Assembly: GCA_005239595.1 (NCBI GenBank)
Contig: SBBT01000014.1
Span: forward strand, 1-6,330
DNA from: Candidatus Troglogloeales bacterium
GTDB taxonomy: Bacteria > Nitrospirota > Nitrospiria > SBBL01 > SBBT01
Direction: 5' to 3'
Length of the DNA stretch: 6,330 bases
The position numbers were made by a program, and so were the translations under genes. The stretch's first letter is position 1; every line of letters begins with the position of its first letter. Below the pieces are notes generated by a model, which was given only the letters and a program-made list of their open reading frames with translations, made no database searches and was not told where the DNA came from. This document shows positions 1 through 5,022 of this stretch, one piece after another.

Positions 1-22
1 CTGCCAGCTGAGCTACTGGGGA
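1..22 (-). tRNA. tRNA 5' end, probably tRNA-Asn, cut by the window edge
   Basis: Read on the minus strand from 22 to 1 this is TCCCCAG-TA-GCTC-AGCTGGCA-G: a seven-base 5' acceptor strand, the conserved T8 and A9 linker, the D-stem GCTC and a D-loop with the GG pair. The anticodon, T arm and 3' end lie outside the window. The acceptor strand TCCCCAG is typical of tRNA-Asn in many bacteria, but without the anticodon the amino acid is inferred. A matching promoter lies upstream at 43-70. Confidence 0.85.
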
Positions 23-42
23 ATATTAAAAGTTGGAAGGGG

Positions 43-70
43 ATTTTAACACACAAACAAGCAAAGTCAA
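43..70 (-). promoter_or_regulatory. sigma70-type promoter of the tRNA
   Basis: On the minus strand TTGACT (70-65) is followed by a 16-bp spacer and TAAAAT (48-43), each one base from the housekeeping sigma consensus. Transcription would begin near 36 and give a leader of about 14 nt before the tRNA 5' end at 22. It points away from the CorC-like gene, so 23-155 is a divergent intergenic region. Confidence 0.75.
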
Positions 71-114
71 TCTTTTAGCCTCTTTTACAAAGGCCAAAAT
101 CTCCTCGACAAATC

Positions 115-144
115 TTGTATCCGCCGCATGTTTTGTGCTACGGT
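115..144 (+). promoter_or_regulatory. weak promoter candidate for the CorC-like gene
   Basis: TTGTAT (115-120), an 18-bp spacer and TGcTACGGT (136-144) form a poor -35 with an extended -10 type element. The same TGnTACGGT core, also 18 bp from a -35 box, occurs before iscR. If used, transcription would start near 151, only about 5 nt before the ATG, giving an almost leaderless message. That would fit the missing Shine-Dalgarno sequence, but the -35 match is poor and a start further upstream is equally possible. Confidence 0.25.
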
Positions 145-148
145 AGCA
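136..148. repeat. 13-bp perfect palindrome before the CorC-like start codon
   Basis: TGCTACGGTAGCA has 6-bp arms around one central G and ends 7 bp before the ATG at 156, where a ribosome site would normally lie. It overlaps the putative -10 element at 139-144, so it could be an operator. As RNA the one-base loop is too tight to form the whole stem. It may also be chance. Confidence 0.4.
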
Positions 149-155
149 ATGCATT

Positions 156-1460
156 ATGTTATTTGAGCTTGCCATCATTTTTGTCCTCATCCTGCTCAAT
201 GGGTTCTTTTCTGCTGCCGAAATCGCTGTAATCGCCGCCAGAAAAAGTAATATCAAAAACCTTTCCGATAAAGGGGACAGAAATGCGGGACTCTTGTGTC
301 AAATCCAGAATGATCCGGAACCGTTCCTGGCAACGGTACAAATAGGGGTAACCCTCGCCGGATCGGCTGCCGCGGCGGTTGGAGGGGCAACCGCAATTGA
401 AACGATTAAGCCGCTTTTGGCCCAAATTCCGCTTTTACAGCCTGCAAGCGAGTTTATCTCCGTATCCCTTGTTGTGGTATTCATTTCTTACTTCTCTCTG
501 GTTTTTGGAGAGCTAATCCCAAAGTCGCTTGCCCTAAAATATCCGGATCAGATTGCATTGGCGGTAGCAAAACCGTTTACCCTGGTTGCAAGAGGGTTAC
601 GGCCGCTTGTCCATGTGCTGACTGCGCCTATCCGGTTTTCCCTTACGCCCATTGTCGGAAAAGTTATACCGGGAAGTTTTATCTCGGAAGATGAGATTAA
701 ATTCCTTTTGAAAGAGGGAAAGGAAAAGGGCGTTTTTGATCAAACGGAACAAGAGCTGATTCATAGTGTTTTTGAGTTTAATGATATTTGTGTGAAAGAG
801 GTCATGCTCCCCAGGCCGAAAATCCATGCGATTCAAATCGATACCCCTTCCCGTGAGCTGCTGAAATACGTTACGGAGAATATGTTTTCGAGATATCCCG
901 TTTATAAGACGAATATGAACGACATTGCCGGCATACTCTATTTTAAGGATTTGGTCGGAGTCTTAGTTCAGCAAAAAGAGGTTGTTTTAAAGGGTATTCT
1001 CCATCCGGCCTATTTTGTTCCTGAAATGATGCAGGTAAGCCGACTTTTGAAGGAGCTCCAGCGGCGTAGAATCCAGATGGCAATTGTAATCAATGAGTAC
1101 GGAAGCGTAGAAGGGTTGGTCACCATGGAAGACTTGGTCGAAGAGATTATAGGCGAGATACAGGATGAGTATGATATTGAGGACCGGCCTGTGGAACGCC
1201 TTAAAGATGGTTCTCTCGCCGTCGATGCCTCCCTTTCTGTCCGCGATCTCAATAATGAATATGGCCTTCCGATACCAGAAGCGGCAGATTACGAAACACT
1301 GGGTGGTTTTGTACTGGCGCAATTGCAAGATATGCCTAAGGGAGGAGAAATTATTCAATTTGGCGACTATAAATTTACCATTGTTGATATGGATGGACGG
1401 CGTATTTCCAAATTGAAAGTTGAAAAAAAACCAGCCTTGGATAAGGTTCAGAAAAACTAA
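156..1460 (+). CDS. CNNM/CorC-type membrane protein (DUF21, CBS pair, CorC_HlyC domain)
   Basis: A 434-residue inner-membrane protein of the 'hemolysin/CorC' (UPF0053) family, whose studied members act in Mg2+ or Co2+ export or resistance. Residues 1 to about 175 form the DUF21/CNNM transmembrane domain: an N-terminal hydrophobic segment (3-25) ending in the family signature NGFFSAAE (15-22), hydrophobic stretches near 57-80, 100-120 and 135-157, and the GELIPKS motif (118-124). Two CBS modules follow (about 212-335), with MLPRP at 217-221 and INEYGSVEGLVTMEDLVEEI at 312-331. A C-terminal CorC_HlyC domain spans about 345-425. Length and domain order are normal. An in-frame TAG at 144-146 makes ATG 156 the first usable start, and MLFELAIIFV fits the family. 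No clear Shine-Dalgarno sequence precedes it. It is probably a separate unit from the isc operon, since a 191-bp gap with its own promoter follows. The exact transported ion cannot be read from sequence. Confidence 0.93.
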   Translation: MLFELAIIFVLILLNGFFSAAEIAVIAARKSNIKNLSDKGDRNAGLLCQIQNDPEPFLATVQIGVTLAGSAAAAVGGATAIETIKPLLAQIPLLQPASEFISVSLVVVFISYFSLVFGELIPKSLALKYPDQIALAVAKPFTLVARGLRPLVHVLTAPIRFSLTPIVGKVIPGSFISEDEIKFLLKEGKEKGVFDQTEQELIHSVFEFNDICVKEVMLPRPKIHAIQIDTPSRELLKYVTENMFSRYPVYKTNMNDIAGILYFKDLVGVLVQQKEVVLKGILHPAYFVPEMMQVSRLLKELQRRRIQMAIVINEYGSVEGLVTMEDLVEEIIGEIQDEYDIEDRPVERLKDGSLAVDASLSVRDLNNEYGLPIPEAADYETLGGFVLAQLQDMPKGGEIIQFGDYKFTIVDMDGRRISKLKVEKKPALDKVQKN

Positions 1461-1533
1461 CTGAAGGCTTCTTTAAATAGCCTGCCCAGTCATACTCCAC
1501 ATAAAGGCTTACCGGTTATCTTTTAAAAGAAAC

Positions 1534-1555
1534 CTAAAGTAAAACTAAAGTAAAA
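1534..1555 (+). repeat. tandem 11-bp direct repeat upstream of the isc promoter
   Basis: CTAAAGTAAAA occurs twice without a gap (1534-1544 and 1545-1555), followed by an A/T run to 1559. The 11-bp period is about one helical turn, so both copies face the same side of the DNA. The block ends 7 bp before the TTGACA box at 1563, in the zone used by UP elements or activators. No gene lies in 1461-1651, and I see no convincing terminator for the upstream gene there. Confidence 0.8.
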
Positions 1556-1562
1556 TTTTGCC

Positions 1563-1592
1563 TTGACATGAAAAAGGGAGCTATGGTACGGT
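1563..1592 (+). promoter_or_regulatory. promoter of the isc operon
   Basis: A perfect -35 TTGACA (1563-1568) is followed, after 18 bp, by TACGGT (1587-1592), which keeps the key T, A and final T of the -10 and has the extended TG one base upstream (1584-1585). The start of transcription would be near 1599, leaving a leader of about 53 nt that contains the dyad at 1610-1634. TATATA at 1593-1598 is an alternative -10, but its distance to TTGACA is too long. Confidence 0.6.
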
Positions 1593-1609
1593 TATATACG
1601 ATCTTTTTT

Positions 1610-1634
1610 GTCTCCGATAGTTTTTATCGGATAT
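1610..1634. promoter_or_regulatory. probable IscR-type operator, also a leader hairpin
   Basis: CCGATA-GTTTT-TATCGG (1614-1630) is a perfect dyad with 6-bp arms and a 5-bp centre, one more T-A pair outside, and TAT at the right end. The E. coli type 1 IscR site has the same plan: arms YYGACT/AGTCRR around RWWWY, with ATA/TAT ends. By hand 17 of 25 positions agree; the arms differ symmetrically in their two innermost bases. In RNA the dyad can extend through ATCTTT (1601-1606) paired with AAAGAT (1635-1640), ending right at the iscR Shine-Dalgarno GGAG (1641-1644). Autorepression by IscR is inferred. Confidence 0.55.
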
Positions 1635-1651
1635 AAAGATGGAGAGATGGA

Positions 1652-2080
1652 ATGTTAAAAATTAATAAGAAAACAGATTATGCCCTCATGGCCCTCAACT
1701 TCATGGCTTGTCAGGAAGAGGGTTCTGTCGCCAACACAAGAATGATATCGGAAATTTATAATATTCCCCTAGAATTATTAGCAAAGACCTTGCAGACGCT
1801 CGCAAAGAAGGGGCTAATTGTTAGCCAGAATGGACCCAAAGGAGGGTACACCTTGGCGAAGGGGCCAGAGAAGATTACGGTGGGGGAGGTGATTCGGGCC
1901 ATTGAAGGGCCTGTCCATATTGTTCATTGCTTAGAAGGAGACAAGGGCTGTTCCCAAATGGAACGATGCACTGTCTATGGGCCTCTCCGGAAGATTGAGG
2001 GTAAGATTGTTGAACTCCTGGACAACGTTACCTTGGATCAGATGTATCAGGAAGAAGTAAAAGAAGAAATTACTATTTAG
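1652..2080 (+). CDS. iscR: Rrf2-family Fe-S cluster regulator, IscR-like
   Basis: A 142-residue winged-helix transcription factor of the Rrf2 family; the first gene of an isc operon is normally the cluster-sensing repressor IscR. The winged helix covers about residues 1-75, with the family start KINKKTDYALMAL, a recognition-helix region near IPLELLAKTLQTLAKKGL, and the wing GPKGGYTLAK (61-70). The sensing loop has three cysteines, C93-x6-C100-x5-C106. E. coli IscR uses C92, C98, C104 and H107. Here the residue three after C106 is Tyr109, so the fourth ligand must differ; Asp9 (in TDYAL) lines up with the Asp ligand known in Streptomyces NsrR. GGAG (1641-1644) lies 7 nt before the ATG. A 13-nt gap separates it from iscS. 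Operon position favours IscR over NsrR or CymR, but the effector is not proven. Confidence 0.9.
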   Translation: MLKINKKTDYALMALNFMACQEEGSVANTRMISEIYNIPLELLAKTLQTLAKKGLIVSQNGPKGGYTLAKGPEKITVGEVIRAIEGPVHIVHCLEGDKGCSQMERCTVYGPLRKIEGKIVELLDNVTLDQMYQEEVKEEITI

Positions 2081-2093
2081 TGAGGATTTCTCA

Positions 2094-3311
2094 ATGTTAA
2101 AGTTTCCTATATTCATGGATAACCATTCCACCACGCCAATGGATCCGCGTGTCTTGGAGGCCATGCTTCCCTTTTTTACAGAGAAGTTCGGTAACGCGGC
2201 GAGCAGGAACCATTCTTTTGGGTGGGAGGCGGAGCGTTCGGTCGATCAGGCACGGGAGCAGATTGCGCGTCTAATCCATGCAGATCCGAAAGAGGTTATT
2301 TTCACAAGTGGTGCGACAGAGTCGAATAATCTTGCCATCAAAGGGGTGGCACAGATGTACCGTGAAAAAGGCAATCATGTTATTACATCGGTTACCGAAC
2401 ATAAGGCGGTTTTAGATACCGCAAAACATCTCGAAAATGAGGGATTCGCAGTTACTTATCTCCCTGTTGATAGGGATGGGCTGATTGATCCGGAAGCGGT
2501 CAAGTCTGCAATAACGGATAAGACGGTATTGATTTCAGTCATGATGGCCAATAACGAGATCGGCTCCATTAGTCCGGTTGCAGAAATAGGAAAGATTGCC
2601 AAAGAGAGAGGGGTACTTTTCCACTGCGATGCAACGCAGGGGGTTGGCAAGATACCGGTACATGTTCAGGAGATGGGTATTGATCTCATGTCTCTTTCGG
2701 CGCACAAGATGTATGGTCCGAAGGGGATTGGCGCGTTATATGTGAGGAAAAAAGGTCCGCGTGTGCGGCTTGCCCCCATGATGGATGGGGGAGGTCATGA
2801 ACGGGGAATGCGTTCCGGCACCCTTAATGTACCCGGGATTGTGGGATTTGGTGCAGCCTGTGAGTTGTGTGGGTTGGAGATGGAAGAAGAAGGAAAGCGG
2901 TTGACCCAGCTGCGTGACCGGTTACGGGAGAAGATATTCGGTCAGTTGGAGGAGGTCTATCTCAATGGTCATCCGACGAAGCGGCTTCCACATAATCTGA
3001 ACATCAGCTTTGCGTATGTGGAAGGAGAATCGTTGTTGATGGGTCTAAAAGAAATTGCCCTATCGTCGGGGTCGGCCTGCACAACGGCTACGTTGGAGCC
3101 GTCCTATGTGCTTCGCGCCTTGGGAGTGGGGAGTGACCTGGCGCATTCTTCGCTTCGATTTGGATTAGGACGATTTAACACACAAGAAGAAGTCGATTAT
3201 GTGGGACAGCGCGTTATTGAAACGGTTCTTAGGCTTCGGGAGATGTCGCCCCTGTATGAAATGGCAAAAGAGGGGGTTGATTTAAAGAATGTTCAGTGGA
3301 CGCAACATTAA
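2094..3311 (+). CDS. iscS: Cysteine desulfurase IscS
   Basis: A 405-residue PLP-dependent enzyme that converts L-cysteine to L-alanine and holds the sulfur as a persulfide, which it passes to IscU and other acceptors in the cytoplasm. It is a group I (IscS/NifS) desulfurase. The start IFMDNHSTTPMDPRV is typical; TSGATESNNLAIKG (71-84) contacts the cofactor phosphate; His103 (TEHKAVL) stacks on PLP; D179 and Q182 (CDATQG) contact the ring; the PLP lysine is K205 (SAHKMYGPKG); and the active-site cysteine is C329 in SSGSACTT, on the long mobile loop of group I enzymes. Length and all these residues match E. coli IscS within one position. GAGG (2082-2085) lies 8 nt before the ATG. It sits between iscR and iscU, 13 and 25 nt from its neighbours, so co-transcription is expected. 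Confidence 0.97.
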   Translation: MLKFPIFMDNHSTTPMDPRVLEAMLPFFTEKFGNAASRNHSFGWEAERSVDQAREQIARLIHADPKEVIFTSGATESNNLAIKGVAQMYREKGNHVITSVTEHKAVLDTAKHLENEGFAVTYLPVDRDGLIDPEAVKSAITDKTVLISVMMANNEIGSISPVAEIGKIAKERGVLFHCDATQGVGKIPVHVQEMGIDLMSLSAHKMYGPKGIGALYVRKKGPRVRLAPMMDGGGHERGMRSGTLNVPGIVGFGAACELCGLEMEEEGKRLTQLRDRLREKIFGQLEEVYLNGHPTKRLPHNLNISFAYVEGESLLMGLKEIALSSGSACTTATLEPSYVLRALGVGSDLAHSSLRFGLGRFNTQEEVDYVGQRVIETVLRLREMSPLYEMAKEGVDLKNVQWTQH

Positions 3312-3322
3312 GGAATATCAGT

Positions 3323-3330
3323 AAGGAGGT
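3323..3330 (+). promoter_or_regulatory. very strong ribosome binding site of iscU
   Basis: AAGGAGGT is a full anti-Shine-Dalgarno match placed 6 nt before the iscU ATG at 3337. The other genes here have weaker sites (GGAG, GAGG, AGGAG) or none that is clear (the CorC-like gene, hscB and the reductase). Scaffold protein is therefore probably made in excess over IscS and the regulator. Confidence 0.85.
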
Positions 3331-3336
3331 TGTGAA

Positions 3337-3729
3337 ATGTCGTACAGCAGCAAGGTAATTGATCATTACAATAATCCCAGAAATATAGGCAGTTTGGATA
3401 AGAGTGACCCAACCGTAGGAACGGGTATTGTGGGCGCTCCGGAATGCGGAGATGTGATGAAGCTTCAATTAAAAGTGAGCAACGGCGTTATTGAGGACGC
3501 AAAATTCAAAACGTTTGGATGCGGGAGTGCGATTGCCAGTTCAAGTCTGGCAACAGAGTGGATCAAAGGGAGAACGATAGAAGATGCTTTTTCAATCAAG
3601 AATACCGACATCGTGAATGAGTTGAGCCTCCCTCCCGTGAAGATACATTGTTCTGTGTTGGCGGAAGATGCGATTAAGGCAGCAATTGACGATTATAAAA
3701 AGAAACAAGCTAAATACCAGGAGAAATAA
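3337..3729 (+). CDS. iscU: Fe-S cluster scaffold protein IscU
   Basis: A 130-residue IscU/NifU-N scaffold on which IscS-derived sulfur and iron are built into [2Fe-2S] clusters. The three conserved cysteines are C37 (PECGDVMK), C62 (FGCGSAIASSS) and C105 (KIHCSVLAEDA). The conserved D39 and H104 are also present, so the assembly site is complete. The LPPVK motif (98-102), the site bound by HscA-type Hsp70 in E. coli, is intact, which fits with hscB downstream. Length is that of the stand-alone proteobacterial-type protein, without the NifU C-terminal domain. The start is fixed by AAGGAGGT and the typical MSYSSKVIDHYNNPRNIG. iscA begins 4 nt after its stop, which suggests translational coupling. 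Confidence 0.97.
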   Translation: MSYSSKVIDHYNNPRNIGSLDKSDPTVGTGIVGAPECGDVMKLQLKVSNGVIEDAKFKTFGCGSAIASSSLATEWIKGRTIEDAFSIKNTDIVNELSLPPVKIHCSVLAEDAIKAAIDDYKKKQAKYQEK

Positions 3730-3733
3730 AGAG

Positions 3734-4078
3734 ATGGAACTCAAAGAGGCACAGACCATTTCCCTGACCCAAAGTGCAGTAAAGGAAGTGAAGGGTATCA
3801 TCGAGAGAAAAAAACTGGGCAATGTGGCACTTCGGGTAGGGGTAGAAGGCGGAGGATGTTCCGGGCTTTCGTATAAAATTAATTTTGATACCGAGGTAAC
3901 GGTTCATGACCTTACTACAAACATAGAAGGGCTTCGCGTGGTGGTCGATGAGAAGAGCGCCCTTTATCTGGCGGGGACGGTACTCGATTATAGTTATGAT
4001 CTGGTAAGAGGCGGTTTTAAGTTTATTAACCCGAATGCCAAAAAGAGTTGTGGTTGTGGCGAGTCGTTCTCTGCCTAA
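3734..4078 (+). CDS. iscA: A-type Fe-S cluster carrier IscA
   Basis: A 114-residue HesB/IscA-family protein that carries iron or Fe-S clusters from the scaffold to target proteins. The three conserved cysteines are present: C42 in GGGCSGLSY, and C106 and C108 in the C-terminal SCGCGESF. The reading frame stays open upstream to an ATG at 3668, but that would overlap iscU and add 22 unrelated basic residues. ATG 3734 is preceded by AGGAG (3719-3723) and gives the usual family N-terminus. By position it is IscA; ErpA-type or SufA-type function cannot be excluded, because the family cannot be split safely by eye. It is the last gene before the strong terminator at 4130-4160. Confidence 0.95.
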   Translation: MELKEAQTISLTQSAVKEVKGIIERKKLGNVALRVGVEGGGCSGLSYKINFDTEVTVHDLTTNIEGLRVVVDEKSALYLAGTVLDYSYDLVRGGFKFINPNAKKSCGCGESFSA

Positions 4079-4106
4079 GACGGCGCTTGAGGTATTAAAG
4101 TCGGGA

Positions 4107-4175
4107 ATCAAAGATCTTTGAGTCGATTCAACGTGGCCCCGAAAGGGGCCACGTTTTTTTAGCGTATCAAAGATC
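4107..4175. repeat. 10-bp direct repeat flanking the terminator, left copy within a 14-bp palindrome
   Basis: ATCAAAGATC occurs at 4107-4116 and again at 4166-4175, on either side of the terminator hairpin. The left copy is part of TCAAAGATCTTTGA (4108-4121), a perfect 14-bp palindrome just after iscA. The right copy continues as GTTTCG, so only one half of the dyad is kept. It could be a protein site with a relict copy, or chance. Confidence 0.5.
4130..4160 (+). terminator. strong intrinsic terminator after iscA
   Basis: ACGTGGCCCC (4131-4140), the tetraloop GAAA, and GGGGCCACGT (4145-4154) make a perfect 10-bp stem, with one further A-T pair (4130/4155), running into seven T (4154-4160). 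The opposite strand has no matching T-run after the stem, so it works for plus-strand transcription only. It should end most iscRSUA messages 29 bp before the hscB start. Confidence 0.95.
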
Positions 4176-4188
4176 GTTTCGTGACGGT

Positions 4189-4881
4189 ATGGGAGTGGAT
4201 ATCCAGGAGGTGCGTCATTGCTGGAATTGTCAGGCGGCGGTTCAGGATCCTTTTTTTTGTGGGAGCTGCCACGTCTTGCAGCGTCCTTATGAAAAGATCG
4301 ACTATTTTTGTTGCTTTGATCTCGACTATTGTTTGAATGTGGATCTCAAGCTGTTGGAGGCGCGCTTCCATGCCCTAAGTCGGAAATGCCACCCAGACCT
4401 TTTCCAGAGAAAATCGGAAATGGAAAAAGAAATCAGTCTTGAAAACACAGCGCTTTTAAACCAAGCCTATCGCACGCTCAAGGATCCGATGAAACGGGTG
4501 AAATACCTTATTCGTTTGGCGGGGGAGGGAGAGACGACCGAGATCGCGCCTCCATCGGACCTCTTTGAAGAGATTTTTGAACTGGAAGAAACATTGGAGA
4601 AGATAAAAAAACCGGCGGAACAGACGCAATATCCTTTTTTATTTCAGAAATTAGAGACGGCAAGAAAAGGGTTTCAACGTCGTCAGAATCAAGCAAAGAC
4701 AAATCTGCAGGCCCTATTTTTAAAGTGGGATAGTCTGCTGAATGGAAAGCCAGCAGCTAAACCGACATTTACAGATCAGCAAAGGTTACTTATTGAAGAG
4801 ATGAAAGGGGCACTGTCGGATTGTGCTTATTTGGAGCGGATATTAAACAGCATCATGACAGCAAACGCGGGGCAGGGATAA
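4189..4881 (+). CDS. hscB: Fe-S co-chaperone HscB with N-terminal zinc-finger-like module
   Basis: A 230-residue J-protein that stimulates the ATPase of an Hsp70 and delivers loaded IscU to it for cluster release. Residues 11-27 hold C11-x2-C14 and C24-x2-C27, a four-cysteine metal site like that of human HSCB but absent from E. coli HscB (171 residues). The J-domain runs from about 38 to 112, with the HPD motif at 68-70 and ALLNQAYRTLKDP (88-100). The C-terminal IscU-binding helical domain covers about 122-225 (DLFEEIFELEETLE and following). Extra cysteines lie at 41, 42 and 48. The start ATG 4189 has no clear Shine-Dalgarno; GTG 4195 in the same frame is possible and keeps the finger. The gene lies just behind the terminator at 4130-4160, and no hscA follows it. 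Family assignment is firm; metal content is inferred. Confidence 0.92.
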   Translation: MGVDIQEVRHCWNCQAAVQDPFFCGSCHVLQRPYEKIDYFCCFDLDYCLNVDLKLLEARFHALSRKCHPDLFQRKSEMEKEISLENTALLNQAYRTLKDPMKRVKYLIRLAGEGETTEIAPPSDLFEEIFELEETLEKIKKPAEQTQYPFLFQKLETARKGFQRRQNQAKTNLQALFLKWDSLLNGKPAAKPTFTDQQRLLIEEMKGALSDCAYLERILNSIMTANAGQG

Positions 4882-4929
4882 AGCGAAACTTGCTTGTTTG
4901 TAAGCTTTATTGTAGGCTCAAAACAGTGC

Positions 4930-4953
4930 CGTTGCGCGGAAGCTAGCGCGATG
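4930..4953 (+). other. GC-rich hairpin in the 141-bp gap before the reductase
   Basis: CGTTGCGC (4930-4937) can pair with GCGCGATG (4946-4953) over 8 bp, two of them G-U, around the loop GGAAGCTA. A second short pairing GAACG (4962-4966) with CGTTC (4980-4984) is possible, and TTCCG (4982-4986) could instead meet CGGAA (4937-4941) of the first hairpin. Positions 4928-4999 are about 62 % GC by my count, above the neighbouring genes. No T-run follows, so this is not an intrinsic terminator. No known riboswitch is recognised. A weak A/T-rich hairpin lies at 4886-4908, just after hscB. Confidence 0.4.
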
Positions 4954-5022
4954 CGGGCGTTGAACGAGAAAGTAGCCGGCGTTCCGTTCTGGTTTTGCCG
5001 AGTTAGATAGAATGAAATTGGT

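Noticed and set aside
71..100. Stem between TTTTaGCCT and AGGCcAAAA
   Set aside because: One mismatch, a short stem and no T-run after it on either strand; it is too weak to call a terminator or regulator.
987..1358. Minus-strand open frame of 123 codons inside the CorC-like gene
   Set aside because: It lies wholly within the well-supported CBS/CorC_HlyC coding region and its translation shows no family features.
1461..1530. Terminator for the CorC-like gene
   Set aside because: Only short, imperfect pairings (GAAG/CTTC; AGGC/GCCT; around ACCGGT) without a proper T-run were found, so no intrinsic terminator can be claimed.
3668..3733. Upstream start that would extend IscA by 22 residues
   Set aside because: The extension overlaps the iscU end in another frame and adds unrelated basic residues; ATG 3734 has AGGAG upstream and the family N-terminus.
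4928..4999. Known riboswitch such as SAM or T-box before the reductase
   Set aside because: None of the conserved core sequences of these classes is present; only generic stems are seen.
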